64,000 nt of DNA from Thermomicrobium roseum DSM 5159 (GTDB taxonomy: Bacteria; Chloroflexota; Chloroflexia; Thermomicrobiales; Thermomicrobiaceae): NCBI RefSeq assembly GCF_000021685.1, contig NC_011959.1:434001-498000 (forward strand), given 5' to 3'. Under the pieces are notes generated by a model that was given only the letters and a program-made list of their open reading frames with translations, did no database searches and had not been told where the DNA came from. Every line of letters starts with the position of its first letter. The stretch's first letter is position 1. Shown one piece after another: positions 1 to 10,754 of this stretch. The position numbers and the translations under genes are program-made.

Positions 1-546
1 AACCTGTCGATTCGGGTCGGTCCACCTTCGATCCAGGACGGGCGGCTCTATGACGTCTGGCTGGACGGTCGCGATGTGACCTGGGCGATCCGAACCCCAG
101 AGATCGATCGGCTCGCTTCCCTGGTTTCGGCCCATCCGCCGGTCCGGCGGGCTCTCCTCCGCTTGCAGCGGGAGCTAGCGCGCAACGGGCGCGTCGTCAT
201 CGCTGGCCGGGATATCGGCACCGTGGTCATGCCGGAAGCCCCGGTGAAGATTTGGTTGCACGCATCGCTGGAAGAGCGGGCGCGACGGCGACAACGTGAC
301 TTGGCGCGACGGGGAATCGTGCGCTCGCTGGAGGAGATCGTCGCGGAATTGGCTGACCGTGATCGCCGGGATGCGACGCGAGCTATTGCCCCGATGCGTC
401 CGGCTGAGGATGCGGTTATCATCGATACGGATGATCGTACCATCGAAGAGGTCGTCGAAACGGTGCTCGCGGTCGTCCGCGAGCGATGCGAGTGTGCGAA
501 CCATGGATCGGATTCCGCCGGAGTGGCGCCTCTCGCGGCGCCGTAA
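1..546 (+). CDS. cmk: Cytidylate kinase, 3' part (5' end outside window)
   Basis: Phosphorylates CMP and dCMP with ATP in the cytosol for nucleotide synthesis. The frame is open from the first base of the window, so the N-terminal P-loop is missing. The visible part has the family signature: LDGRDVT-W-IRTPEID near the edge, then a QR-containing helix, GRDIGTVVMPEAPVKIWL, and the arginine-rich lid ERARRRQRDLARRG. The C-terminal D-x-(T/D)-x-x-(T/S) region (IDTDDRTIEEVVETVL) is typical. The gene overlaps the following plsC by about 44 bases, the common cmk-plsC arrangement that suggests one transcript. Identification is firm; only its start cannot be seen. Confidence 0.95.
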   Translation, partial: NLSIRVGPPSIQDGRLYDVWLDGRDVTWAIRTPEIDRLASLVSAHPPVRRALLRLQRELARNGRVVIAGRDIGTVVMPEAPVKIWLHASLEERARRRQRDLARRGIVRSLEEIVAELADRDRRDATRAIAPMRPAEDAVIIDTDDRTIEEVVETVLAVVRERCECANHGSDSAGVAPLAAP

Positions 547-1264
547 GATCAAGACATGGATCTTCTTGACGGCGCGCGTTTTCGTCGTGCCGCTTCTGCG
601 TCTCCTCATCCGTTTTCGGATCGAGGGGTTGGAACACGTGCCACGTGTCGGGCCGGCGCTCGTCGCGGCGAATCATCTGCACAATGCCGATCCGGTCTTG
701 ATCATCGCCGCGTTTCCCCGCCCGGTCCTCTTCATGGCCAAGCGGGAACTCTTCGGTGTCCCGGTCATACGCTGGTTCGTGCGGCAATCCGGCGCGTTTC
801 CGGTCGATCGCGGACGGCCGGATCGCCAGGCGTTGCGGCATGCTGAACGCCTCCTGCATGAGGGGATGCTGGTCGGGATTTTTCCCGAGGGGACGAGGAG
901 CGTGACTGGTACACTGCAGCCACCGCATCCCGGGGTAGGGTTGTTGATCCGGCGCAATCCGTCCGTACCGGTTCTCCCCGTGGCGATCTGGGGAACCGAG
1001 GTCCTGCCTTTCAATGGTGCCAAGGGGCGGCGACCGCTGCGCGGCTGGCCACGCGTGACCGTACGGATCGGTCCTCCAGTGACCATCGCCTTGCAGGCGC
1101 CTGAGGGCCGCGAGCGATCGCCCGAGGAGCTGGCTGACGAAGTGATGCTCGCGATCGCGCGTCTTCTCCCCGACCAGTATCGCGGTGTCTATCGTGAGCG
1201 GTTGGTGCGTGAGCCGTCGAGTCTGGTGGGCGTGCCGACCGGGGACCCTGGTCGAGTCGGGTGA
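503..1264 (+). CDS. plsC: 1-acyl-sn-glycerol-3-phosphate acyltransferase (PlsC family)
   Basis: Membrane-associated acyltransferase that would acylate lysophosphatidic acid during phospholipid synthesis. The 253-residue protein shows the family blocks in order: a hydrophobic N-terminal segment (WIFLTARVFVVPLLRLLI), the HX4D catalytic motif in AANHLHNADP, the FPVDRGR block, the FPEGTRS substrate-binding motif and a PVAIWGTE block. Open frame continues upstream inside cmk, but similarity starts at the ATG at 503; an in-frame GTG at 494 is an alternative. Overlap with cmk implies translational coupling. Substrate specificity cannot be read from the sequence. Confidence 0.93.
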   Translation: MDRIPPEWRLSRRRKIKTWIFLTARVFVVPLLRLLIRFRIEGLEHVPRVGPALVAANHLHNADPVLIIAAFPRPVLFMAKRELFGVPVIRWFVRQSGAFPVDRGRPDRQALRHAERLLHEGMLVGIFPEGTRSVTGTLQPPHPGVGLLIRRNPSVPVLPVAIWGTEVLPFNGAKGRRPLRGWPRVTVRIGPPVTIALQAPEGRERSPEELADEVMLAIARLLPDQYRGVYRERLVREPSSLVGVPTGDPGRVG

Positions 1265-1752
1265 GTCGGCCCCGCGGTAGGGTGACATCGGCCGACGCTC
1301 CTGGCACTGCTTTCCACTCGCGGCCGGGCAACGGGTAGGCGAGCAACTCAGCGGAACAGCCAAGGCTGGAAGGAAGCCTCCTCATCCTCAGTGGACATTA
1401 CCCGTGTCCGTGCCCGCGGCGCGAGCACTTCTGGCACCTCTGAGGCGGAGATGGAGAACGAGTCGACAGGAACCGCAGAGACGCTCGACGACAACTCCGG
1501 TTCGACGGTCGTAAAGTCAGGAGTTCGATCGTCTGGCGGATCAAAAGCGTGCACTGCCAAGGGCGGCAGCGCGACTCGTGGTCGCTCTACCATCCGGCCC
1601 GAAATCGCTGCGCCGGTTGCAGCAGAGCACGCGTGACCAGGTCGTGTCGGGAGTACCGGACGCTCGCTCGACGTCAGGTGGACGGGACAGCTCCTGCGGT
1701 GCGGCGGGCAATGTCGGTTCGCGACGCTGGGATTCCGACTCGTGCTGACTAA
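1265..1752. other. Intergenic stretch without a convincing gene
   Basis: About 490 bases lie between convergent plsC and the DUF362 gene. Two short overlapping frames exist (1391-1636 on plus, 1348-1593 on minus). The minus one would encode an acidic, Ser/Pro/Val-rich 81-residue peptide, but neither has a recognisable family or a clear ribosome binding site. I see no tRNA cloverleaf and no strong terminator. Confidence 0.4.
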
Positions 1753-2961
1753 TCAGTGGTCCCGGCGCAACCACCGTGCGACGCTGATCGTGCCGGCAAC
1801 GAGCGCGGCGAGTCCACCGACGACAATGGCTGTACCGAGTGGGTCAGGCCCGGGGAGGACGACTTTCCCGTCGTCGTAACTCAGGAAGAGTTGTCCCCAT
1901 TTCGTCTGAAGCGCCTCTTTGACACGCCGGCGTCCGTGCACTGGGTACCAATAGACGTTGTGATAGACATTGGAAGCGACATACGACCAGGGGACGAGCG
2001 GCGAGCGCAAGAGGAGATTTTCCAGCGGTTTGAGTGGGCCGTGGTAAATCAGCTTCTGGCCGCGGCTCGCGAATGTGTCTCCTGCGACGAATCCCCATGA
2101 TTCGTTGGAAATGTCCTCACCGATGACTTCGATCTTGCGCGGATCACCGATCCCCAACCCTCGTTCGTGTGCGATGCGAATGAACGGTATGGAGAGCGGA
2201 TCGAATCCCTGCAACTTGGCACTGATGGCGTCGATAGCGACTTGGTCAGCACTAGCCAGAATGATGTCCTTCTCATGAGGACGCATGGCACGGGGTCCTG
2301 GGCCGTCCCCCGCGAAGGTTCCGTCCATCACCGCGAAGATGCCAGGGTGGATCTCTTGTTGGATCGTCAGGAGATCGACGAGTGTCTCGTGAATGACAGC
2401 GTGTGTCCAATGTCGCCGCTCGTTGAGGAGTCCACCGAACGCGTTCTTCATTGCGCCGGTGATCGTGGTGAAGACGTGCGTCTTCACGGTCGGAAGATGA
2501 ATGATGTTTCGACCGATGAAGAGCTTGGGAATACGGATGCCTTCCGGGAAGATCTTGTGCAGGACGAGGAGTTCACTCTTCGGTTCATAGGGTACCCACT
2601 CGACGTGTGGCTCGTAGAGGTGAACGTTTTCGACGCCGTACTTGTCGACGACGTACTTGTGCTTGTTGTTCCGCTCGCCCTTGTAGGCATCGACGACGAC
2701 CGTTCGGTTGTGGGCGGCAATGAGATGCCCGTACCCGTCGGCTTTCAAGCGACGGATAACGCCCTCGAGTTGCCACGGGGTCGTCGAGCAGCCGGGATAC
2801 CAGGTATCCCAGGTGATGTTGATCTTGAGAATCGTCTCGCGATCGCGCGGGAGTGCCTCGCGGTAACCGGCCATGAGCATCGCTCGCCCGATGTCGGCGA
2901 GGACGGTCTCTGGTGTCGTGCGTAGGACTGCGACCTTGCCCTTACCAGGAAAGTCAGCCAT
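1753..2961 (-). CDS. DUF362 family protein with C-terminal membrane anchor
   Basis: A 402-residue member of the DUF362 family, whose molecular function is not established. Diagnostic stretches are KINITWDTWYPGCSTTPWQ, a central HLPTVKTHVFTTITGAMKNAFGG and DGTFAGDGPGPR followed by ILASADQVAIDAI. There is no CxxCxxC ferredoxin cluster, unlike some family members. The last 25 residues (GTAIVVGGLAALVAGTI followed by RWLRRDH) form a single membrane anchor with positive residues after it, so the domain is probably tethered to the membrane. The ATG at 2961 is chosen because GGAGG sits a suitable distance upstream; an in-frame upstream extension lacks one. It is divergent from the carboxypeptidase gene. 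Confidence 0.85.
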   Translation of the reverse strand: MADFPGKGKVAVLRTTPETVLADIGRAMLMAGYREALPRDRETILKINITWDTWYPGCSTTPWQLEGVIRRLKADGYGHLIAAHNRTVVVDAYKGERNNKHKYVVDKYGVENVHLYEPHVEWVPYEPKSELLVLHKIFPEGIRIPKLFIGRNIIHLPTVKTHVFTTITGAMKNAFGGLLNERRHWTHAVIHETLVDLLTIQQEIHPGIFAVMDGTFAGDGPGPRAMRPHEKDIILASADQVAIDAISAKLQGFDPLSIPFIRIAHERGLGIGDPRKIEVIGEDISNESWGFVAGDTFASRGQKLIYHGPLKPLENLLLRSPLVPWSYVASNVYHNVYWYPVHGRRRVKEALQTKWGQLFLSYDDGKVVLPGPDPLGTAIVVGGLAALVAGTISVARWLRRDH

Positions 2962-3063
2962 GAGCCAAGCCTCCGGTTTCACGGTTAGGGATCGTAACAC
3001 GCGGTGGCAGCGGTTGCCACTCGTCAGAACGACCCTTGTCCGTACAGTCTCCGACCTGCTAGG

Positions 3064-4695
3064 ATGTGCCCAGTAGTCAGAGACCGGTGGAGCCAGAAGG
3101 ACGACGCGGGGGCTGCGTTGGCCAGGGTATGGTTTTGTCTTGCGGTCATCCTGAGTGGGTGGTTCGCCGCTCCAGCGGGCGCGGTGCAGGCCGAAACTGA
3201 AACGCCCTCGATCGTTGCCGCAGCGGCGATCGCGATCGAGGCCGAAAGCGGGCGCGTGCTCTATGCGAAAGAGCCGGACGCTCCGCGCGCCCCGGCGAGC
3301 CTGACCAAGTTGGCGACCGCGCTGACTGCTGTCGAGTTAGCGCCCCGCGACACGGTTTTGACAGTACAGGCACAGGACCTAGTGGGCGAATCATCGATGG
3401 GACTCCGTCCTGGCGAGCAGATTACGCTCGAGGCGGCACTCTACGGGCTGCTCCTGGCCTCGGGCAACGATGCCGCGATGACGATCGCTCGGAACCTGAG
3501 CGGACTGCCAGGGGACACACCGGAAGCTGCAGTCAACCGCTTCGTCAAACAGATGAACCTCTTGGCACAGCGCCTCGGATTGGAACGGACCACCTTCCGC
3601 AATCCGCACGGACTCGATCAGGAAGGACATGTGACGACAGCACGCGACCTCGCGCTCCTCACCCGTGCGGTTCTGCAGCGCCCGGAACTTCGCCGGATAC
3701 TGCAAACCCCCTCCTATGACGATGGGGTACACGCAGTCCAAACGACCAACCGCCTGCTCGGTCGCTATCCGGGTTTGATCGGTGGCAAAACGGGGATTAC
3801 CGAGGCGGCCGGGTACTCGCTCATCGAGGCGGCCGAACGGGACGGCACGACGGTGATCGTCGTCGTGCTGGGGAGTACGCGGGATGCCTGGTACGCTGAT
3901 GCTGTCCAGCTCCTGGACTATGCATTCGCTCAGCTGGCGCCCGCTCCAGCGGCTGGGTTGGCGGGCTCTGCCGCTGAGGCGAGCGCGAGAGACATCTCGG
4001 CTAGTCGACCCATTGGAGACGCTGCGATGACCGTCGGGGGGCCGCGAGCCCTGATCCTCGAGGCTCCTACTCCGCTGCCCGCATCGAACGAGCTGTGGTT
4101 CTGGCCAGCTTCGGCAGTGACGACCGCTGTTGCGGCAGGTGTACTCGCCAGTGGGTTTCCGGCGATCATGGCCGTGGTCATCGCACGTCGTCGCGCCGGT
4201 CGGCGCGCCACGCTCGATCGTGGACAGCGACGTGGGAGGCGCCCTGGCCCGCACAGTGTCCGACCAGCGAGAGTGAGAACCGATCGGCGCCGCTCGGCCG
4301 TTTTACCGGCACGAGACGAAGGGACGCAAGACGCAAGCGGACGGATCGTTCCGTTCGATCCAGCAGTACACGTGGCACAACGGGCGGTGCGTGCAGCTCG
4401 TCGGGGGGATATCGCTGTGGCAGAGCATGAATTTTTGCACGCCTTGCGTCTGAATCCGAACTTCGATCTCACGCGTGCTCCGGAATTCTGGACACTGTCA
4501 CCAGCTGGTGTCATCGCTGCTGCCCAGGCGTACCGACGCGTCGGTCGTCTGCGCGATGCGCGGACACTGTTGACGGTGGCGCGGCTCAGCTTCGGTGATC
4601 TACCAGCGATTCGCACCGCTCTTGCCGAACTCTCTGCGGCGACCAACTCGCCCCAGCTCGTCATCGGCCGGTTCTCGCAGCGCTTCGAGACTTGA
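3064..4695 (+). CDS. D-alanyl-D-alanine carboxypeptidase (peptidase S11) with extra cytosolic domain
   Basis: Low-molecular-weight penicillin-binding protein that would trim the terminal D-Ala of peptidoglycan stem peptides outside the membrane. All three active-site motifs are present: SLTK (about residues 79-82), SGN (about 133-135) and KTG (about 242-244). A signal peptide precedes them (VWFCLAVILSGWFAAPAGA). Unusually, the protein does not end with an amphipathic anchor. It has a full transmembrane segment near residues 345-370, an Arg-rich linker, and a helical TPR-like tail of roughly 130 residues. The start is uncertain. A promoter-like pair (TTGTCC, N18, TAGGAT at 3036-3065) would place transcription after the ATG, so a TTG at 3118, which leaves a compact signal peptide, is an alternative. 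Confidence 0.88.
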   Translation: MCPVVRDRWSQKDDAGAALARVWFCLAVILSGWFAAPAGAVQAETETPSIVAAAAIAIEAESGRVLYAKEPDAPRAPASLTKLATALTAVELAPRDTVLTVQAQDLVGESSMGLRPGEQITLEAALYGLLLASGNDAAMTIARNLSGLPGDTPEAAVNRFVKQMNLLAQRLGLERTTFRNPHGLDQEGHVTTARDLALLTRAVLQRPELRRILQTPSYDDGVHAVQTTNRLLGRYPGLIGGKTGITEAAGYSLIEAAERDGTTVIVVVLGSTRDAWYADAVQLLDYAFAQLAPAPAAGLAGSAAEASARDISASRPIGDAAMTVGGPRALILEAPTPLPASNELWFWPASAVTTAVAAGVLASGFPAIMAVVIARRRAGRRATLDRGQRRGRRPGPHSVRPARVRTDRRRSAVLPARDEGTQDASGRIVPFDPAVHVAQRAVRAARRGDIAVAEHEFLHALRLNPNFDLTRAPEFWTLSPAGVIAAAQAYRRVGRLRDARTLLTVARLSFGDLPAIRTALAELSAATNSPQLVIGRFSQRFET

Positions 4696-4720
4696 TACGA
4701 TTCGTATCAGCTGGTATACT
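4692..4720 (+). promoter_or_regulatory. Promoter of hspR-clpB
   Basis: TTGATA at 4692-4697 and TATACT at 4715-4720 are separated by exactly 17 bases, a near-consensus housekeeping promoter. The -35 box overlaps the stop codon of the preceding carboxypeptidase gene. It drives the MerR-type gene starting at 4760. Confidence 0.75.
4693..4709. promoter_or_regulatory. Perfect inverted repeat over the hspR promoter, candidate operator
   Basis: TGATACGA and TCGTATCA form an 8-bp perfect dyad around a single central T. It covers the -35 box and part of the spacer, the place where MerR-family regulators bind. It does not match the actinobacterial HAIR element (CTTGAGT-N7-ACTCAAG). Autoregulation by the adjacent HspR-like protein is an inference from position. 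Confidence 0.6.
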
Positions 4721-4759
4721 CTGCCCGAGTGCAGGAGGAGAGGCACGCGGGAGGTTGCG

Positions 4760-5116
4760 ATGCGCCGATCCGAGCCGCTTTACGTGATCAGCGTTGCTGC
4801 GCGGTTGCTCGAGCTGCACCCGCAGACGCTGCGGAAGTACGAGCGCGAGGGCTTCGTGACTCCATCGCGGACACGTGGCAACCTGCGGCTCTATTCAGCC
4901 GAGGATCTCGAACGGCTGCGGCAGGTCAAGTACCTGGTAGAGGAACGAGGTGTCAATCTGGCTGGAGTGCAGCTCGCGCTTGCGCTCACTGAGCAGCTCC
5001 AGCGACTGCGGGAGCGGTGCCTGGCGATTTCGGAACAGTATGACCGGGTTTTCGATTCGGTGGTCGCCGAAATCGACAGCATGTTGCAGCTGCTCGGTTC
5101 CACCCCGGAGTCGTGA
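4760..5116 (+). CDS. hspR: MerR-family heat-shock regulator, HspR-like
   Basis: A 118-residue DNA-binding regulator. The N-terminal winged helix is complete: [27 protein letters not shown], then the wing [24 protein letters not shown], which is the HspR rather than the metal-sensing MerR pattern. The C-terminal part is a dimerisation helix with heptad character and no conserved metal-binding cysteines. GGGAGG stands a few bases before the ATG. It is followed after 50 bases by clpB. In other bacteria HspR represses chaperone genes, so it probably controls its own operon through the dyad in its promoter. The family assignment is good; the specific name rests on the ClpB linkage. Confidence 0.85.
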   Translation: MRRSEPLYVISVAARLLELHPQTLRKYEREGFVTPSRTRGNLRLYSAEDLERLRQVKYLVEERGVNLAGVQLALALTEQLQRLRERCLAISEQYDRVFDSVVAEIDSMLQLLGSTPES

Positions 5117-5166
5117 CCGCGTCGCCTCTCGTCCACGCGAAAAAAAATCATTTGAGGAAGGGAAAG

Positions 5167-7779
<2,613 letters not shown>

Positions 7780-7783
7780 GGAG

Positions 7784-7820
7784 AACAGGGGATCGCCGGC
7801 TGGCGATCCCCTGTTTCGTT
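7784..7820 (+). terminator. Intrinsic terminator after clpB
   Basis: AACAGGGGATCGCC and GGCGATCCCCTGTT form a 14-bp perfect stem with a GGCT loop, followed by a T-rich tail (TTTCGTT). It starts four bases after the clpB stop. Confidence 0.9.
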
Positions 7821-7841
7821 CGCCGCTGACGGAGGGTCGCG

Positions 7842-7970
7842 ATGGATGCCGTGGCAGAAATCGCTAAGCTGATCGTCATCGCCGCGCTGATCGTCTTCGT
7901 TCCTTTCCTGTTCATGCTCATCTTCGATCTCGCGGCGCATCTCGGTGAGCTTTTCGGCCGCCGTTCTTGA
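7842..7970 (+). CDS. Small single-span membrane protein, 42 residues
   Basis: A short frame with a good ribosome binding site (GGAGGG about eight bases before the ATG). It encodes MDAVAEIAKL, then a hydrophobic helix IVIAALIVFVPFLFMLIFDL and a short polar tail ending GRRS. It lies between the clpB terminator and the DUF2905 gene, 17 bases before the latter, and probably shares its transcript. No family is recognised. Support is the ribosome binding site, the coding-like sequence and the compact spacing. Confidence 0.6.
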   Translation: MDAVAEIAKLIVIAALIVFVPFLFMLIFDLAAHLGELFGRRS

Positions 7971-7987
7971 GCAGGGGTGAACCGACT

Positions 7988-8212
7988 ATGGAGTCGCTGC
8001 AGGCCTTTGGTCGCCTGCTGATCGTGATGGGACTCCTTTTGGCCATCCTGGGGGTGCTGCTCGTCCTCGCTGGTCGGATCCCCTTCATCGGTCGTCTCCC
8101 CGGGGATATCGTCTACCAGCGCGGGAACTTCACCCTCTACATCCCGTTGATGTCGATGTTGATCCTGAGCTTGCTCTTGACGATTCTCCTCAACCTTCTG
8201 TTCCGCCGCTGA
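7988..8212 (+). CDS. DUF2905 small membrane protein
   Basis: A 74-residue protein with two transmembrane helices (GRLLIVMGLLLAILGVLLVLA and a C-terminal LMSMLILSLLLTILLNLLF). Between them lies the hallmark loop GRIPFIGRLPGDIVYQRGNFTLYIP of the DUF2905 family, whose function is unknown. The ATG at 7988 has GGGGTGA upstream; a TTG start at 7967 would overlap the preceding small gene and is less likely. Confidence 0.85.
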   Translation: MESLQAFGRLLIVMGLLLAILGVLLVLAGRIPFIGRLPGDIVYQRGNFTLYIPLMSMLILSLLLTILLNLLFRR

Positions 8213-8266
8213 CCAACCGTGCTATCCTGATCGCGATCTCGAGAGAATCGTGGAAGGAGGAGCACG

Positions 8267-9244
8267 ATGCGGTTGCGCGCGGCCTTCGAATGGCTATTGG
8301 CGGCGTTTGTCGGACTCGTCGCTCTCTTTCTCGGGATCCAGGGACTCAGTCGCAGCAGGTGGCGGCTCGATACTGGTCAGCACTTTCGCCGGACAGGGGA
8401 GCCGGAGGACGAGGACGACGATCGCGCGTTCGCACGCGCGCCTTTCCTCAGTGAGTCGTCTAGAGAGCGTTTACTGTATTTCTTGCCAGCTGAGCGTCCC
8501 CTCGAACCGCGTGAAGCGCCTGAGATGCTGGAGCACACGCGCGCTATCCGGTACGAGGCGAGAGTGCGACTTCTGGTGACCGATGTCGATGCCGTCGCGG
8601 TGCGGATTCAGGAGTTCGCGGCGAGTGTGGGCGGCTACACGATCGATGCTGACGTGTCGTCAGGAACCTGTTCTCCATCAGGTCGGATAACAGTCGCTGT
8701 TCCAGCAGCGCAGCTGTCTGCCTTTCTCGACCAGCTGGCGTCGTTCCCTGGTGTTCGCGCTGTCGAGGAACGTTCGCTGCGCGGGCAAGATGTGACCGGG
8801 GAGGTCATCGACGTCGAGGCGCGTCTGCGGGCGGCGCGTACGGCAGAACAGCGGTATCTCTCGCTCGTCGAGCGAGCGGAACGCGTCCAGGATGTTCTGC
8901 GGGTAGAGGAAGAACTCCGGCGGATTCGCGCCGAAATCGAGCGGTTGGAGAGTCAGCAGCGTTTTCTGCAGGAACGCGTCAGTTTTGCAGTCGTCACCGT
9001 CGCATTACGGAGCGCTCGTTCACTCGGGCAGCGCGTGGAGAGTGCCTTCCGTGCTGGCTGGGATCGGGGTATCGGGGTAATGGTCGATCTCGCCAACTTG
9101 GGTGGCCGTCTCGCCGCTCTCGGCAGTGTGATCGTTCCGGCCGGCGTCGTTCTCGTCGCATTCTTGCGGTGGTTCGTGAGTCGTCTGGTGATGGAGCGGC
9201 AGGGAGTGTCGAGCGATCGGATCAGCGAGCAGCCACGCGATTGA
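8267..9244 (+). CDS. DUF4349 domain-containing membrane protein
   Basis: A 325-residue predicted envelope protein. An N-terminal membrane helix (WLLAAFVGLVALFLGIQGL) is followed by an acidic linker. Next comes the DUF4349 domain, with YEARVRLLVTDVDAVAVRIQEFAASVGGY, the VAVPAAQLSAFLDQLASFPGV block, and a coiled coil (ARLRAARTAEQRYLSLVERAERV onward). A second membrane helix near residues 283-310 ends the protein. The function of this family is not known. GGAGGAG precedes the ATG. A TATCCT box near 8223 and the palindrome GATCGCGATC at 8229-8238 may belong to its promoter. Confidence 0.85.
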   Translation: MRLRAAFEWLLAAFVGLVALFLGIQGLSRSRWRLDTGQHFRRTGEPEDEDDDRAFARAPFLSESSRERLLYFLPAERPLEPREAPEMLEHTRAIRYEARVRLLVTDVDAVAVRIQEFAASVGGYTIDADVSSGTCSPSGRITVAVPAAQLSAFLDQLASFPGVRAVEERSLRGQDVTGEVIDVEARLRAARTAEQRYLSLVERAERVQDVLRVEEELRRIRAEIERLESQQRFLQERVSFAVVTVALRSARSLGQRVESAFRAGWDRGIGVMVDLANLGGRLAALGSVIVPAGVVLVAFLRWFVSRLVMERQGVSSDRISEQPRD

Positions 9245-9281
9245 AGTGGCCAGCTGCTGGCTCGATCGGCACCCGATCGGG

Positions 9282-9319
9282 AAAAATCTGCGACCCGCCA
9301 GGTGGTGCTGGCGGGCCGC
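9282..9319 (-). terminator. Terminator of the MetE-like gene
   Basis: CCCGCCAG and CTGGCGGG (with outer GCG/CGC pairs) enclose a six-base loop. On the minus strand the hairpin is followed by a run of five T, just after the stop at 9334. The hairpin also sits after the DUF4349 stop on the other strand. Confidence 0.8.
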
Positions 9320-9333
9320 AAGTAAGCAGAGGA

Positions 9334-10425
9334 TCAGCCCCAAACCAGTCGCGCGGTCCTCGCCACGAGCTCGAGCTTCTGGCGCTGTACCTCCGGCGTA
9401 ATCCGGTTTCCTTCCCAGGTCGAAGCGAAACCGCATTGCGGACTGAGCGCGAGTCGCTCCAGCGGGACGTACTTGGCTGCTTCCTTGATACGCTGGATCA
9501 ACTCTTCCTGTGATTCGAGGCGCATCTTCTTCGTGGTGACGAGGCCGAGTACGACGATGCGATCTTCTGGCACGAAGCGCAAGGGTTCGAACGTCCCCGA
9601 TCGTTCGTCATCGTATTCCAGGAGGAAGCGGTGAAACTTGGTTTTGCGGAAGACCTTCTCGGCGATCGGATCGTAGCCACCGGACGCATAGAACATGCTC
9701 TGGTTGTTGCCGCGGCAGATATGAAGGCCGAAGACGATTCCCTGCTTGTCGAATCCGTCGAGTACAGCATTGTCGAGTTCGATGGTCTGATCGACGATGC
9801 GATCAGGGTCGATCCCACGGATGCGGTAACCTTCGCGGATCTTCGGATCGAGCAAGGCAGCATACTGCGGTGCGTCGATCTGGATGTAGGTGCAGCCGAG
9901 GCGAATCAGTTCCTCGATCTCGCGCCGGGTGATGTCGACGATATCGGCGAGATAACTATCGATCGTCGGATAAGCGCTGGTGGACTTGTTCTTGTCCCAA
10001 TACACGGCGGCCTGCATGGTACTGACGAGGGTGACCTTGCCTACTCGGTTCGTCCGGGCGCGGAGGTAGGTGAACTCTTCGGCGCACATGTTGCGCTTCC
10101 AGCGGAGTTTCTCGACGACGATCGGGCGACGGACGAGATTCTCGCGCCCTTCCTCGTCGCGGAAGGGGATAGCCCAGCCGCCGAACTTGTCAAAGCCCTC
10201 TATGGCTTCGACGAGATGACCGAAGAATGCATAACGACGTTGTTCACCATCGGTGACGACTTCGAGTCCGACTTCTTCTTGAAGCTGGATCGCCTCGTCG
10301 ACCGCGCGGTCTTCGAGACGCTTGAATTCGGCGGCACTCAGTTGCCCAGCTTCGTATTGTTGTCGCGCTTCGATCAGGTAAGCTGGGCGAAGCAAGCTCC
10401 CCACGACGTCGCTACGGTAGTACAC
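9334..10425 (-). CDS. MetE-like cobalamin-independent methionine synthase family protein
   Basis: A 363-residue protein matching only the C-terminal catalytic barrel of MetE, as in the YxjG/YxjH type. Zinc ligands expected for homocysteine activation are visible: HxC in GLHICRGNNQS, a Glu in LEYDDERSGTFEPL, and a Cys in ALSPQCGFAS. Residues DGEQRR near the N terminus are also typical. The methyl donor is unknown, because the N-terminal folate domain of full MetE is absent; proteins of this size may use another methyl source. Start is GTG with GGAAAGG upstream. A dyad at 10474-10488 overlaps a likely -10 box. Confidence 0.85.
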   Translation of the reverse strand: MYYRSDVVGSLLRPAYLIEARQQYEAGQLSAAEFKRLEDRAVDEAIQLQEEVGLEVVTDGEQRRYAFFGHLVEAIEGFDKFGGWAIPFRDEEGRENLVRRPIVVEKLRWKRNMCAEEFTYLRARTNRVGKVTLVSTMQAAVYWDKNKSTSAYPTIDSYLADIVDITRREIEELIRLGCTYIQIDAPQYAALLDPKIREGYRIRGIDPDRIVDQTIELDNAVLDGFDKQGIVFGLHICRGNNQSMFYASGGYDPIAEKVFRKTKFHRFLLEYDDERSGTFEPLRFVPEDRIVVLGLVTTKKMRLESQEELIQRIKEAAKYVPLERLALSPQCGFASTWEGNRITPEVQRQKLELVARTARLVWG

Positions 10426-10473
10426 GTGCTCGGTCCTTTCCTCACGCTGCCTTCCGCACGCTCTTCATGCCCA

Positions 10474-10488
10474 CGAGTAGCATACTCG
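10474..10488. promoter_or_regulatory. Inverted repeat upstream of the MetE-like gene
   Basis: CGAGTA and TACTCG, three bases apart, form a perfect dyad. On the minus strand it covers TATGCT, a plausible -10 box about 50 bases before the start codon. It could be an operator; the regulator is unknown. Confidence 0.4.
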
Positions 10489-10671
10489 ACGGAGTACAGA
10501 GCTGAACAGAACCGCTCGTGATCATCGTGAACGATGCCCAGGAGCGATGGTAGAGGGCGAGGCGGCAATTTCGGCCGAGCTAGGCAGATGACTACCCTCG
10601 TGTGCGCCATCGAGAGCGGGAGATCAGGTTCTTCGGGTGTTTCGTGTATTCACGATAGCAGAACATGACCG

Positions 10672-10700
10672 TTGACGTAGTCAGGACGCGGTGCTATCGT
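10672..10700 (+). promoter_or_regulatory. Promoter of the alcohol dehydrogenase gene
   Basis: TTGACG at 10672-10677 and TATCGT at 10695-10700 with a 17-base spacer. Predicted transcription start is near 10707. A dyad (AGAAAG ... CTTTCT, 10713-10737) lies in the short leader before the start codon at 10755 and could be an operator or hairpin. Confidence 0.6.
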
Positions 10701-10754
10701 ATGCTCGAAACGAGAAAGATTCATGATTAAACTTTCTGAGAAAGGGTTGCTATC

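Noticed and set aside
1391..1636. Short plus-strand frame between plsC and the DUF362 gene, with a GGTTCGAC sequence resembling a tRNA T-arm
   Set aside because: No acceptor or anticodon stems could be paired around it, and the frame has no family or clear start signal.
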